The translations under genes and the position numbers were made by a program. A DNA stretch of 64,000 nucleotides from Streptomyces harbinensis (lineage in GTDB: Bacteria; Actinomycetota; Actinomycetes; Streptomycetales; Streptomycetaceae). Positions 1 to 9,083 of this stretch are shown piece after piece (position 1 is the first letter of the stretch; every line of letters begins with the position of its first letter). The stretch is taken from contig NZ_FPAB01000002.1 of the NCBI RefSeq assembly GCF_900116145.1, positions 537,193 to 601,192 of the forward strand, given 5' to 3'. The notes beneath the pieces are model-generated. The model did no database searches. It was given only the letters and a program-made list of their open reading frames with translations, and was not told where the DNA came from.

Positions 1-1
1 C

Positions 2-1060
2 GACCACGTGGTGCCGCTGCTCATCGGCACCGACCCGCACCGGATCGAGGACACCTGGCAGTACCTGTACCGGGGCGCGTACTGGCGCCGCGGCCCGGTC
101 ACCATGGCCGCGATCGCCGCCGTCGACGTCGCCCTGTGGGACATCAAGGCCAAGGCCGCCGGGCTGCCGCTCTACCAGCTGCTGGGCGGCGCCAGCCGCG
201 AGCGGATACGCGCCTACGGGCACGCCGCCGGCCGGGACATCCCCGAACTGCTGGACTCCGTCCGGGCCCGGCAGGCGGAGGGCTACCGGGCCATCCGGGT
301 CCAGACCGGCGTGCCGGGACTGACCAACGTCTACGGGGTACGCCCGGACCTGTCCGTCTCCGACCAGCTGCCGCGCCCGGTGGTCGAGGACTGGGACACC
401 CCCGCCTACCTGCGGCACCTGCCGCGCGTCCTGGAGGCCGTGCGCGCCGAGTTCGGCCCCGGACTGCCGCTGCTGCACGACGCGCACCACCGGCTCACCC
501 CGATCCAGGCGGCCCGGCTCGGCAAGGACATCGAACCCTACGACCTGTTCTGGCTGGAGGACTGCACCCCGGCCGAGAACCAGGAGGCCCTGCGGCTGGT
601 GCGCCGGCACACCACCACACCGCTGGCCATCGGCGAGGTGTTCAACACCGTCTTCGACTACCAGACGCTCATCAACGAGCAGCTGATCGACTACGTACGC
701 TCTGCGGTCACCCACTTCGGCGGCGTCACCCCGCTCAGGAAGCTGTTCGACTACGCGGCGCAGTACCAGATCAAGAGCGCCGTCCACGGCCCCGAGGACA
801 TCTCGCCGGTCGGCATGGCCGCCGCCCTCCACCTCGACCTGGCCATCCACAACTTCGGCATCCAGGAGTACTCCGGGCACACCGCGCTGACCGGCGAGGT
901 GTTCCGGCACGCCTACACCTTCACGGACGGATATCTCCACCCGGGCGAGGCGCCGGGCATCGGCGTCGAACTGGACGAGGAACTGGCCGCCGCCCACCCC
1001 TACCGGCCCGCCTACCTCCCGGTCAACCGGCTGGCCGACGGCTCCGTCCACGACTGGTGA
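2..1060 (+). CDS. manD: D-mannonate dehydratase, enolase superfamily (5' end cut by window)
   Basis: Dehydrates D-mannonate to 2-keto-3-deoxygluconate (KDG) in hexuronate catabolism. The frame is open from base 2, so about 50 N-terminal residues lie outside the window; 352 residues remain. Metal ligands Asp160, Glu186 and Glu212 (numbered from base 2) keep the 26/26 spacing of ManD, with His162 in DAHH and His262 in HGPED. Arg99 and Tyr111 fall where the ManD catalytic Arg and Tyr are expected. The next two genes are KDPG aldolase and KDG kinase, which supports KDG as product. A related sugar-acid dehydratase (gluconate or galactonate type) is possible but less likely, because the ManD-specific residues are all present. 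Confidence 0.85.
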   Translation, partial: DHVVPLLIGTDPHRIEDTWQYLYRGAYWRRGPVTMAAIAAVDVALWDIKAKAAGLPLYQLLGGASRERIRAYGHAAGRDIPELLDSVRARQAEGYRAIRVQTGVPGLTNVYGVRPDLSVSDQLPRPVVEDWDTPAYLRHLPRVLEAVRAEFGPGLPLLHDAHHRLTPIQAARLGKDIEPYDLFWLEDCTPAENQEALRLVRRHTTTPLAIGEVFNTVFDYQTLINEQLIDYVRSAVTHFGGVTPLRKLFDYAAQYQIKSAVHGPEDISPVGMAAALHLDLAIHNFGIQEYSGHTALTGEVFRHAYTFTDGYLHPGEAPGIGVELDEELAAAHPYRPAYLPVNRLADGSVHDW

Positions 1061-1128
1061 CCGGCGCCCCGGCCACCGGCCCCGCCCACCGGCGACCCAC
1101 CCGAAGAGACACGGACAAGGAGACCGTC

Positions 1129-1755
1129 GTGCCCGAAGGACCCGAGACGACACCCCCGGCCGCCCTGCTCGCCGCGCTGCGCACCCAGCGCCTCCTGCCG
1201 GTGCTGCGCTCGCCCGACGTGGCCGCGGCCGTCACCGCCGTGACGGCCCTGCTGGACGCCGGCTGCCGCGTCGTGGAGCTGACGACCTCGACCCCCGGCT
1301 GGGAGCGGGCGTTCACCGCGAGCCGGCACGGCCACCGGACCGGCGACGGCGCGGCACCGCTGCTGGGCGTCGGCACCGTGACCACCGCCGCCCAGGCCGC
1401 GGCGGCGATCGGCGCCGGCGCGGACTTCCTGGTGTCCCCCCATCCGGCGCCCGCGGTACGGGAGGAGGCGGCCCGGCACGGGACCGTGTTCGTCGAGGGC
1501 GGCTTCACCCCGGCCGAGGTCGCCGACGCGGCCGGCCGCGGACCGGCCAAGATCTTCCCCGCACACGTCGGCGGGCCCCGGTTCGTCGGCTCGCTGCGGG
1601 CCGTCCTGCCGCACGCCGCCCTGATCCCCACCGGCGGCATAGCGATCGAGGAGGCCCCCGCCTACCTGGCGGCCGGCGCGCTGGCCGTCGGAATCGGCTC
1701 CGGCCTCCCCGAGGACCCGGCGGCGCTCGCCCGGCTGTTCGGAGGCGTGCGATGA
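1129..1755 (+). CDS. eda: 2-keto-3-deoxy-6-phosphogluconate (KDPG) aldolase
   Basis: Cleaves KDPG to pyruvate and glyceraldehyde-3-phosphate; 208 residues, the normal length. The Schiff-base Lys141 lies in AKIFPA, the catalytic Glu50 in VVELTTS, and GVGTV is the conserved phosphate-loop strand. GTG at 1129 is chosen because AAGGAG at 1117-1122 lies 6 bases upstream; the open frame runs further up but only through the shadow of the dehydratase. The stop overlaps the kinase start (ATGA at 1752-1755), so aldolase and kinase are translationally coupled. Dehydratase, kinase and aldolase together take mannonate to central metabolism. Confidence 0.9.
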   Translation: MPEGPETTPPAALLAALRTQRLLPVLRSPDVAAAVTAVTALLDAGCRVVELTTSTPGWERAFTASRHGHRTGDGAAPLLGVGTVTTAAQAAAAIGAGADFLVSPHPAPAVREEAARHGTVFVEGGFTPAEVADAAGRGPAKIFPAHVGGPRFVGSLRAVLPHAALIPTGGIAIEEAPAYLAAGALAVGIGSGLPEDPAALARLFGGVR

Positions 1756-2699
1756 GCGACTACGACGTGGTGCTGATCGGCGAGATCCTCGTCGAGTTCT
1801 ACTGCGAGGGCCCGCCCGCCGACGGGGCGCGCATCGGCCTCGGCTTCTCCGGCGACGTCCTGAACGCCGCCGCGGCGGCCTCCGCCGCCGGCGCCCGCAC
1901 GGCCATCCTGACCGCCGTCGCCGACGACCAGCTGGGCGACGCCCTCGTCGACCGGGTCCGCGCCCTGGGCGTGGAAACGGCCCTGATCCGGCGGGTCCCG
2001 GGCGGCAACGGCGCCTACCTGCTGCACGGCGACCTCAGCGGCGAGCGGGAGTTCACCTACTGGCGCACCGGCAGCGCCGCCTCCCGGCTCGGCGTGGCCG
2101 ACATCGAACGGGAACGCGCGGCGCTGACCGGCACCCGGGCCCTGGTCGCCTCGGGCGTCGGCAGCGCCCTGTCGGACAGCTGCCGGGACGCGATCCTGGC
2201 CGCCGCCCGGATCGCGGCGGACGCGGGTGCCGCCGTGGTGTACGACCCCAACTTCCGGGCCCGGCTGACCACCGCCGAACGGGCCCGGGCGGCCCTGGCC
2301 GACCTGGCCCCGCACTGCGCGCTCATCACCCCGTCCTGCCCCGCGGACGCGCGGGCGCTGCTCGGCACGGACGACCCGGTGGCCGCCGCCGGAGCGGTGC
2401 TCGCCCTCGGCGCCCGGGCCGCCGCCGTCACCTGCGGCGCGGAACGGGTCGTCGTCACCGGCCCGGACGGGCCGCTCACCCTGCCGGTGCCCACGGTGTC
2501 CGGTGCCGTCGACGCCACCGGGGCCGGCGACGTCCTCACCGGAACGACGGCCGCCCGCCTGGCGCTCGGCGACCCGCTGCCCACCGCGGTGCGCCTGGGC
2601 ATCGGCGCCGCCTCGCTGTCGGTCACCGGCCGGGGCGGTACCGGCCGCATCCCCACCCTGGCCGAAACCCGGGCCGCCGCCCCGGCCGGCCGCCCCTGA
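1752..2699 (+). CDS. kdgK: PfkB-family sugar kinase, probable 2-keto-3-deoxygluconate kinase
   Basis: Ribokinase/PfkB fold, 315 residues. The family signature DATGAGD near residues 254-260 contains the catalytic base Asp260, and an N-terminal GEILVEF strand precedes the sugar-binding region. Placed directly after KDPG aldolase with a 4-base overlap, it most likely phosphorylates KDG to KDPG. Substrate is inferred from context, since PfkB members also act on fructose, ribose or adenosine. No sign of truncation. Confidence 0.85.
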   Translation: MSDYDVVLIGEILVEFYCEGPPADGARIGLGFSGDVLNAAAAASAAGARTAILTAVADDQLGDALVDRVRALGVETALIRRVPGGNGAYLLHGDLSGEREFTYWRTGSAASRLGVADIERERAALTGTRALVASGVGSALSDSCRDAILAAARIAADAGAAVVYDPNFRARLTTAERARAALADLAPHCALITPSCPADARALLGTDDPVAAAGAVLALGARAAAVTCGAERVVVTGPDGPLTLPVPTVSGAVDATGAGDVLTGTTAARLALGDPLPTAVRLGIGAASLSVTGRGGTGRIPTLAETRAAAPAGRP

Positions 2700-2703
2700 C
2701 GAC

Positions 2704-2721
2704 GCCGGGCCGGCGCCCGGC
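2704..2721 (+). terminator. Hairpin after the uronate operon
   Basis: GCCGGGC (2704-2710), loop CGGC, GCCCGGC (2715-2721), directly after the kinase stop and before the convergent cupin gene. It has no T-run, as is usual for high-GC actinobacterial terminators. Confidence 0.5.
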
Positions 2722-2733
2722 CCTGCCCCCGGG

Positions 2734-3144
2734 TCAGCCGGTGGCCGGGGCCGCGCCGTACTCCTCGTCGGTGACCGGGGCCAGCCAGTGCACGACGTCG
2801 TGGGTGTCGTCCGCCTCGTTGAGGGCGAGATGCACCATCAGCCGGTTCGGCGCGGCGCCGTGCCAGTGCTCCTCGTCCGCTTCGAACAGCACCCGGTCGC
2901 CGGGCCGGATGATCTCCACCGGCCCGCCCCGGCGTTGGCACAGGCCGATGCCTTCGGTGACGAAGACGGTCTGGCCCAGCGGGTGGCGGTGCCAGTGGGT
3001 GCGGGCCCCGGGCATGAAGTGCACCAGGGCGGCACTGAGCCGGGACGGGGCGGGGGCGGCGGCCACGGCGTCGATGTAGACGTCGCCGGTGAACCAGTCG
3101 GCCGGCCCCTTGACGGTGTCGATCGAACTGCGGGTGATCTGCAC
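2734..3144 (-). CDS. Small cupin-domain protein
   Basis: A 136-residue single cupin. The first cupin motif HWHRHPLGQ is near residue 50 and a second His cluster (EEHWHG) near residue 93, giving the usual metal-binding set. It starts at GTG 3144, 6 bases after AAAGGA on the minus strand. It lies 43 bases after the alcohol dehydrogenase and is probably cotranscribed with it. Such small cupins often accompany oxidoreductases in sugar or carboxylate metabolism; the substrate is not evident. Confidence 0.75.
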   Translation of the reverse strand: MQITRSSIDTVKGPADWFTGDVYIDAVAAAPAPSRLSAALVHFMPGARTHWHRHPLGQTVFVTEGIGLCQRRGGPVEIIRPGDRVLFEADEEHWHGAAPNRLMVHLALNEADDTHDVVHWLAPVTDEEYGAAPATG

Positions 3145-3187
3145 GGTGCGTCCTTTCCATCGGGGGCGGTGGGGGAGCGGGCCCGGG

Positions 3188-4204
3188 TCAGGGCGTGAGG
3201 AGCGCCTTGATGGCGCGCCGCTCGTCCATGGCGCGGTAGCCCTCGGCGACCTCCGCCAGGGGCAGGGTCAGGTCGAAGACCTGGCCCGGGTCGATCCGGC
3301 CCGACACGACCCGGTCGATCAGGTCCGGCAGGTAGCGGCGTACGGGCGCGGGGCCGCCGCGCAGCCCGACATGGGAGAAGAACAGCTCCTGGCCGTCGAC
3401 GGTGACCCCGTGCGGGACCCCGACGAAGCCCACGTTGCCGCCGGGCCGGGCGGAGTGCAGGGCCTGCCGCATGGCCTCCGCGGTGCCGACGCATTCCAGC
3501 ACGCTGTCGGCCCCGATACCGCCGGTCAGCTCCTTGATCCGCTCGACGCCCTCCGTACCGCGTTCGGTCACGATGTCGGTGGCGCCGTAGGCGCGGGCCA
3601 GCCGCTGCCGGCTCTCGTGCCGCGACATGGCGATGATCCGCTCCGCGCCCAGCTCCTTCGCCGCGATCACCGCGCACAGGCCGACCGCGCCGTCACCGAC
3701 GACCACGGCGGTCGAGCCGGGCCGGACCTCGGCGGCGTCGGCCGCCCACCAGCCGGTGCCCATCACATCGGAGACGGCGAGCAGGCTCGGCCACAGCCGC
3801 TCGTCCGGCACCTCGTCGGTGGCCACCAGGGTGCCCTCGGCGTTGGGGATGCGCACGTACTCCGCCTGACAGGTGCTCATGAACTCCCGGTGCAGGCAGT
3901 TCGACGGGTAGCCGTTGCGGCAGTTGGCGCAGGTGTTGTCCGAGGTGGCGAACGACCCGACCACGAACTGGCCGGGCCGCACGGCGGTGACCTCGCTGCC
4001 GACCTCCTCGACGAAACCGACGTACTCGTGCCCCATCGGGTGCGGGTCGCCGATCGGCTCCAGGCCGCGCCAGGGCCACAGGTCGGAGCCGCACACGCAG
4101 GTGACGGCGGTACGGATGACCGCGTCGGTCGGCCGCAGGATCCGGGGATCCTCCAGGGTCTCGAAACGGACGTCGCCGGGGGCGTGGATCACTGCTCCGC
4201 GCAT
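3188..4204 (-). CDS. Zinc-dependent alcohol dehydrogenase (MDR family)
   Basis: NAD(P)-dependent medium-chain dehydrogenase, 338 residues from the chosen start. CGSD holds the catalytic-zinc Cys and GHEYVG the zinc-binding His/Glu. In the structural-zinc loop the first of the four usual Cys positions is Asp (SDNTCANC, then NC), so that site may be altered. VVVGDGAVGL is the Rossmann motif. The open frame extends to 4246, but ATG at 4204 has AAGGAG a few bases upstream and begins the conserved MRGAVIHAPGDV. First gene of a two-gene operon with the cupin, divergent from the XRE regulator at 4463. Confidence 0.88.
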   Translation of the reverse strand: MRGAVIHAPGDVRFETLEDPRILRPTDAVIRTAVTCVCGSDLWPWRGLEPIGDPHPMGHEYVGFVEEVGSEVTAVRPGQFVVGSFATSDNTCANCRNGYPSNCLHREFMSTCQAEYVRIPNAEGTLVATDEVPDERLWPSLLAVSDVMGTGWWAADAAEVRPGSTAVVVGDGAVGLCAVIAAKELGAERIIAMSRHESRQRLARAYGATDIVTERGTEGVERIKELTGGIGADSVLECVGTAEAMRQALHSARPGGNVGFVGVPHGVTVDGQELFFSHVGLRGGPAPVRRYLPDLIDRVVSGRIDPGQVFDLTLPLAEVAEGYRAMDERRAIKALLTP

Positions 4205-4406
4205 CGGGAGGCTCCTTACCTGGTGGGCATCCGGTCCCGGGGGCACCGGATGCCGCCGAACGGGTGACGGGACCCGGCGCCGGCGGCGCGGCGGCCGTCC
4301 GCGGTCCCGGGACCCGGGCGCCCGTGCCCGCCCGCCGGCGGGGACGGACGGCGGGCGCCACGTCCTCTAGGTAACCCCGCCCGCGCGCCCGCAGCGAGTC
4401 ACCGCC

Positions 4407-4433
4407 GAGGGGTGTACCAGCGGTACATCCCTC
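4407..4433. promoter_or_regulatory. Probable operator between alcohol dehydrogenase and XRE regulator
   Basis: Inverted repeat of two 12-base arms, GAGGGGTGTACC (4407-4418) and GGTACATCCCTC (4422-4433), separated by AGC; the arms match at 11 of 12 positions. It lies 30 bases before the regulator's GTG in the divergent intergenic region, so the regulator is the likely ligand. Confidence 0.65.
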
Positions 4434-4462
4434 GCCCGCGCGACCGGCGGTACCGTCGGGGT

Positions 4463-5356
4463 GTGGACAACCGTGAGGAGGTCCGCGAGTTCCTGACCTC
4501 GCGGCGCGCCAGAATCAGCCCGGAGCGGGCGGGCCTGCCCGCCGGCCCCCGGCGGCGGGTGCCCGGGCTGCGCCGGAGCGAGGTCGCCGCCCTCGCGGAC
4601 ATGAGCGTGGAGTACTACGCCAAGCTGGAGCGCGGCACCCTCGCCGGTGTCTCCCCCGCCGTCCTGGAGGCGGTCGCCCGGGCCCTCCAGCTCGACGACG
4701 CCGAACGCGCCCACCTGCTGCACCTGGCCCGGGCCGCCGACGGCTCCGACCTCCTCGCCCGGCCCCGGCGCCGCACCGGCAGGCCGTGGACCCCGCACCG
4801 CAGCCTCCAGTGGACCCTGGACGCGGTCACCGCGGGGCCGGCCTTCGTCCGTAACGGACGCATGGACATCCTGGCCGCGAACCCGCTGGCCCGCGCCTTC
4901 TACAGCGACCTGTACGCGACCGGCGGCAACCAGGCCAACCTGGCCCGCTTCCAGTTCCTCGACCCCGCCGCCCGGCACTTCTACCCCGACTGGGAGGCGT
5001 TCGCCGACATGGCGGTGGCGATCCTGCGCACCGAGGCCGGCCGCGACCCCCACGACAAGGACCTGCACGATCTCGTCGGCGAGCTGTCCACCCGCAGTGA
5101 CGCCTTCCGCACCCGCTGGGGCGCGCACGACGTCCGCGTGCACGGCACGGGCACCAAGCGCTTCCACCACCCGGTCGTCGGCGCGCTCACCCTCGCCTAC
5201 GAAGGGCTCGACATGGCGGCCGAGCCCGGCCTCACCCTCACCGTGTACGCGGCGGAGCCCGGCTCGCCCTCGGAGGAGGGACTGCGCCTGCTCGCCTCCT
5301 GGGCCTCCACCGAGGCCCCGGCCGCCCCACCCGCACGGACGCCGCCCGCCGGCTGA
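4463..5356 (+). CDS. XRE-family regulator with MmyB-type ligand-binding domain
   Basis: DNA-binding regulator, 297 residues. The N-terminal helix-turn-helix spans about residues 15-75 (VPGLRRSEVAALADMSVEYY then the conserved LERG). The C-terminal half, with PLARAFYSDLY and ARFQFLDPAAR, is the MmyB-like domain thought to bind a hydrophobic ligand. An in-frame ATG at 4412 lies inside the palindromic operator, so GTG 4463 (VDNREEV) is the better start. It probably represses the divergent dehydrogenase/cupin genes and itself. A second protein of the same family lies at 9208-10077. Confidence 0.85.
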   Translation: MDNREEVREFLTSRRARISPERAGLPAGPRRRVPGLRRSEVAALADMSVEYYAKLERGTLAGVSPAVLEAVARALQLDDAERAHLLHLARAADGSDLLARPRRRTGRPWTPHRSLQWTLDAVTAGPAFVRNGRMDILAANPLARAFYSDLYATGGNQANLARFQFLDPAARHFYPDWEAFADMAVAILRTEAGRDPHDKDLHDLVGELSTRSDAFRTRWGAHDVRVHGTGTKRFHHPVVGALTLAYEGLDMAAEPGLTLTVYAAEPGSPSEEGLRLLASWASTEAPAAPPARTPPAG

Positions 5357-5446
5357 CCGGCACGCCCGCGCCGTCACCGCCCGGCGTACCGTCGCCGCAG
5401 GACGGCGCAGGACGGCGCCCGCGCTCAGCCCGGCCGGCGGTACCGG

Positions 5447-7255
5447 TCAGGCGCCACGGGTCCGTGGCTGGAGGATCTCCGCCATGCGCTCGTCCCGCCA
5501 CCGCCGCAGCAGCGCGTGGAAGGCCACGGCGCCGTGCGGGTACGAGGACGGGCCGGACGGCCGGCCGCGGCCTTCGGCGTTGTAGTAGCCGGGGGTGCAC
5601 TCGGCGTGGAACCAGGCGTGGTCGGGGGCGCCCTCCGCGAGGGTGGCGAGCCAGGCGTCCTCGGCCTCGCGGGACGGTTCGACCAGCGCGCCCTTGGCCT
5701 CCGCCGCCGCGACCAGGGCGGCGGCGTGGACGGCCTGTTCGTCCAGCACGTGGGTGAAGTTGACGCTGCTCGCGTTCTGCAGCGAACCCAGCTGGAAGAG
5801 GTTCGGGAAGCCGTTGCTGGTGAGGCCGTGCAGGGTCCGCGGGCCCTGGTGCGCCCAGGTGTGCAGCAGCTGCCGGCCGCCGCGGCCGTGGACCGGGAGC
5901 TTGCCGGACAGGACGCCGGAGACACCGACGGAGAACCCGGTGGCGAAGATCAGGCAGTCGAGCTCGTACGCGCGGTCCCCGACCACGACGCCGGTCTCGG
6001 TGACCCGTTCGATGCCGTGGGTGTCCGCGGTGTCGACCAGGGTGACGTTGTCGCGGTTGAAGGCCGGGTAGTAGAGGTCGGAGAACCCGGGGCGCTTGCA
6101 CGCGTAGCGGTACCAGGGGGTGAGCTTGGCGGCGGTGTCCGGGTCGGTGACCGACTCCGCCACCCGGGCGCGCAGTTCGTTCATCTTGGCCGCGTCGGCG
6201 ATTTCGTACGCGGCTTCGAAGGCGTCCCGGTCGCCGCCCTCGCGCCGGAAGCTGGGCAGCAGCTTCTCCAGCAGCTCCGCCGACGCGGTCCACCGGTCCG
6301 CGACGAGGTCCTCGGCGGCCGGCTCGCCCGAGACGATGCGCAGGAAGTTGTCGCGGCGCTCGCGTACCCAGCCGGGGCGGCCGGCGCCGACCTCCTCGGC
6401 CGTGGTGCGCCGGTTGGCCCGCACATCCACACTCGACGGCGTGCGCTGGAACACCAGGACGTGTGCCGCGTCCCGGGCCAGCATCGGGATCACCTGGATG
6501 CCGGTGGCACCGGTGCCGACGATGCCGACCCGCTTGTCCGCGAGGCCGGTCATCCCGCCGTCCGGGGTGCCGCCCGTGTAGCCGTAGTCCCACCGCGAGG
6601 TGTGGAAGGTGTGGCCCGCGAAGGTCTCGATGCCGGGGATGCCGGGGAGTTTCGGTTCGGAGAGGGTGCCGGTCGCGGTGATGACGTACCCGGCCCGGAA
6701 CGCGTCACCCCGGTCGGTGCGCACCAGCCAGGTCTCGGACCTCTCGTCCCACTCCAGCGAGGTGACGGCGGTGGACAGCAGCGCGTCCGGGTAGAGGTCG
6801 TAGGTGTCCGCGATCCGCATCGCGTGGCGGCGGATCTCCTCGCCCGGGGCGTACTTCCACTCCGGGACGTAGCCGGTCTCGTCGAGCAGCGGGAGGTACA
6901 CGTGCGACTCGATGTCGCAGTGGATGCCCGGGTAGCGGTTCCAGTACCAGGTCCCGCCGAAGTCGCCGCCCTTGTCGACGATCCGGATCCGTGCCACGCC
7001 CTGCTGCCGCAGCCGGGCTCCGGCGAGTATCCCGCCGAACCCGCCGCCGACGACAGCGACATCGACGGTGTCCCGCACGGGTGCGCGCTCGGCCGGTTCC
7101 GGGGCGTAGGGGTCGGCCGCCCAGTAGCCGAAGTCGGCTTCGGCCGTCCGGTACTGGCGCGGGCCGTCGGGACGGACCCGCCGGTCGCGCTCGGCGCGGT
7201 AGCGCGTGCGCAGGGCGGCGATCTCGTCGGCGGTGGGGGTGTGAGGGTGCGTCAT
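5447..7255 (-). CDS. FAD-dependent Baeyer-Villiger-type monooxygenase
   Basis: 602 residues, in the range of cyclohexanone-monooxygenase-like type I enzymes. The FAD Rossmann motif GGGFGG is near residue 70, followed by the aromatic run GTWYWNRYPG. FAGHTFHTSRW near residue 207 fits the Baeyer-Villiger fingerprint FxGxxxHxxxW, although the final Pro is Asp. The second, NADPH-binding motif VGTGATG is near residue 245. It likely inserts oxygen into a ketone or aldehyde; the substrate is unknown. It is divergent from the SMP-30-like lipoprotein, with a TetR-type palindrome between them, and a lactone-hydrolase-like partner would fit such chemistry. Confidence 0.87.
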   Translation of the reverse strand: MTHPHTPTADEIAALRTRYRAERDRRVRPDGPRQYRTAEADFGYWAADPYAPEPAERAPVRDTVDVAVVGGGFGGILAGARLRQQGVARIRIVDKGGDFGGTWYWNRYPGIHCDIESHVYLPLLDETGYVPEWKYAPGEEIRRHAMRIADTYDLYPDALLSTAVTSLEWDERSETWLVRTDRGDAFRAGYVITATGTLSEPKLPGIPGIETFAGHTFHTSRWDYGYTGGTPDGGMTGLADKRVGIVGTGATGIQVIPMLARDAAHVLVFQRTPSSVDVRANRRTTAEEVGAGRPGWVRERRDNFLRIVSGEPAAEDLVADRWTASAELLEKLLPSFRREGGDRDAFEAAYEIADAAKMNELRARVAESVTDPDTAAKLTPWYRYACKRPGFSDLYYPAFNRDNVTLVDTADTHGIERVTETGVVVGDRAYELDCLIFATGFSVGVSGVLSGKLPVHGRGGRQLLHTWAHQGPRTLHGLTSNGFPNLFQLGSLQNASSVNFTHVLDEQAVHAAALVAAAEAKGALVEPSREAEDAWLATLAEGAPDHAWFHAECTPGYYNAEGRGRPSGPSSYPHGAVAFHALLRRWRDERMAEILQPRTRGA

Positions 7256-7360
7256 GTGGGGTCTCGATCCTGTCGATCGGTGCTCGCGGGATCAGCTCGG
7301 CCACCCGTCAGCTGGGCCGGGTGCGCTGTCACCTGGGGGCGGCGACTACTCTAACAACCT

Positions 7361-7380
7361 ACCGGACAACACTGTCCGGT
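7361..7380. promoter_or_regulatory. TetR-type palindromic operator
   Basis: Perfect inverted repeat ACCGGACA (7361-7368) and TGTCCGGT (7373-7380) with a 4-base spacer, flanked by further partial symmetry (CCTA/TTAGG). It is in the divergent region between the monooxygenase and the lipoprotein. The nearest TetR gene is at 8493-9083. Confidence 0.65.
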
Positions 7381-7460
7381 TAGGGGCCGCCGACCCCGCC
7401 CGGAACCTGGTCCGGGCGGTCAGCGGCATCCGCACCGAACGGACCCAAGGAGTGACCCGG

Positions 7461-8480
7461 ATGCGACGACACACGATCCGGCCCCTCGCGGCACTGGCCG
7501 CTACAGGGGCACTGGCCCTCACCGGATGCGCGGCGGACGACGGGACGGCGGGGGAGGGCACGAGCCCGGGCGACGGGGGACGTACGCTGCACGCCCAGCG
7601 GGTCATGCAGCTGACACAGGTGCACCCGCAGACCGGGATGACGCTGCTGGAGGGCCCCACCTTCGACGAGGAGGGCCGGCTGCTCGTCGTGGACGTCACC
7701 GCGCCCGCCGGGGAACCCAAGGTCATCCGAGTCGACCTCGACGAGGAAACCGCGCAGCCGCTGCACACCGACGACCGGGGCGCCTACACCTCGGCCCAGT
7801 TCAGCCCGTACGACGGCCGGCTCTACCTGACGGACTTCGCGGGCGGCGCCGTCGTCAGCCTCGCGCCGGACGGCGGCGACCCGCACACCTTCTTCTCCGG
7901 CGACGTCGACGGCGCGCCGATGAACCCCGACGACCTGGCCTTCGACCCGGAGGGCAACCTCTACCTCAGCGACTCACGCGGCATGAGGGAGGGCGAACCG
8001 CTCGGCCGCGTGGTCCGCATCGACCGGGACGGCGAGGAGGCCACGGTCCTGGCCGACGGGCTCGCGGCGACCAACGGCATCTCCTTCGACGCCGGTTACG
8101 ACGGACTGTGGATCAGCGAACTGCTGGAGAACCGGATCTCCTACCTCCACCTCGACGCCGAGGGCGGCGTGGCCTCCCGGCACACCGCCGTCCATGTCGA
8201 CGGCGGGATCGCCCAGACCGACTCGATCGCCGTGGACGCGGACGGCAACCTCTACCAGGCGCTGCACGGCAGGCCCGCCATGCTGGTGTACAGCCCGCAC
8301 GGCGAACACCTGGCGACCGTGGAGATCCCGGCCGGTCACCAGGGCCTCGAATCCGCCACCAACGTCGCGATCGTCCCCGGCGGAACCACCGCCTATCTGA
8401 CCGTCAGCGGGCCCGCCGGAGGCTATCTGTACTCCTTCGAGGCACTGGCCGAGGGCACCCGGCAGTCCAACGGCGGCTGA
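7461..8480 (+). CDS. Secreted SMP-30/gluconolactonase-like lipoprotein
   Basis: 339 residues. The N-terminus is a lipoprotein signal (two Arg, hydrophobic stretch, lipobox LTGC), so it is anchored outside the membrane. The rest is a beta-propeller of the SMP-30/LRE family, with repeats such as GPTFDEEGRLLVVD, NPDDLAFDPEGNLYLSD and DSIAVDADGNLYQA. Members hydrolyse lactones, but several are of unknown function. ATG 7461 follows AAGGAG at 7447-7452. It may be co-regulated with the divergent monooxygenase, whose product could be a lactone; that link is inference. Confidence 0.82.
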   Translation: MRRHTIRPLAALAATGALALTGCAADDGTAGEGTSPGDGGRTLHAQRVMQLTQVHPQTGMTLLEGPTFDEEGRLLVVDVTAPAGEPKVIRVDLDEETAQPLHTDDRGAYTSAQFSPYDGRLYLTDFAGGAVVSLAPDGGDPHTFFSGDVDGAPMNPDDLAFDPEGNLYLSDSRGMREGEPLGRVVRIDRDGEEATVLADGLAATNGISFDAGYDGLWISELLENRISYLHLDAEGGVASRHTAVHVDGGIAQTDSIAVDADGNLYQALHGRPAMLVYSPHGEHLATVEIPAGHQGLESATNVAIVPGGTTAYLTVSGPAGGYLYSFEALAEGTRQSNGG

Positions 8481-8492
8481 GCCCGCCCGGCT

Positions 8493-9083
8493 TCACCCAG
8501 GGAAGGGCCGAACGGCCCCCACCTCGACCCCCAGCAGCCGCCAGGCCGCCAGCGCGCGGCGCTCCCGCTCCGCGCGCGTCGGCCCGGTGACGGCACCGGC
8601 GACCATGGCCACGGCGAGCATCAGATCGTCGTCCCCGGCCAGCCCGTGCCCTTCCGGCAGGCACCCGCGCAGGGCGCGCTCGACGCGCGCGGAGAGGGAC
8701 CGGGCGTACGCGTGGGTGCCGGAGTCCCGGTTCACCTCGTCGGCGTGTAAAAGGCTGATGAAGGCGGCGGATTCGGTCAGGTGCCAGGACACGACGCCGA
8801 GAGCCCCGGACAAGGTCGCCCCCGGGGCCGCGGCGGCCTGCTCCACCTGCTGCACGTTCTCCTCCAGCACGGCGGCGGCCACCGCCGACCGATCGGGGAA
8901 ATGCCGGTACAGCACGCCCTGCCCGACCCCGGCCCGCCGCGCGATCGCGGACAGCGGGGCGTTCAGCCCCTGCTCCGCGTACACCTCGCGGGCGGCGACG
9001 AGGAGCGCGGCGCGATTACGGGCGGCGGCCCGCGGCCCGTCGTTGGGAGGCCGCCGCTCCTCCGGTCTCGGGTGCTCGGTCAC
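8493..9083 (-). CDS. TetR-family regulator
   Basis: 196 residues from GTG 9083 (VTEHPRPEER). The N-terminal helix-turn-helix is at about residues 20-65 (AAREVYAEQGLNAPLSAIAR, then VGQGVLYRHFPDR). The C-terminal part is the usual variable ligand-binding domain. The open frame extends to 9158, but that extension has no TetR similarity. TACGCT about 8 bases before the GTG suggests a leaderless transcript. Convergent with the lipoprotein gene (12 bases apart), it is the best candidate to bind the palindrome at 7361-7380. Confidence 0.83.
   Translation of the reverse strand: MTEHPRPEERRPPNDGPRAAARNRAALLVAAREVYAEQGLNAPLSAIARRAGVGQGVLYRHFPDRSAVAAAVLEENVQQVEQAAAAPGATLSGALGVVSWHLTESAAFISLLHADEVNRDSGTHAYARSLSARVERALRGCLPEGHGLAGDDDLMLAVAMVAGAVTGPTRAERERRALAAWRLLGVEVGAVRPFPG

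Noticed and set aside
136..1128. Long upstream extension of the KDPG aldolase frame
   Set aside because: It is an out-of-frame shadow of the mannonate dehydratase gene; the aldolase starts at GTG 1129 with a good ribosome binding site.
4412..4462. ATG start giving the XRE regulator 17 extra residues
   Set aside because: The extra codons are the operator palindrome itself, and family members begin near the GTG at 4463.
5399..5417. Direct repeat of GGACGGCGC
   Set aside because: Two short copies only, in an intergenic end region with no other signal.
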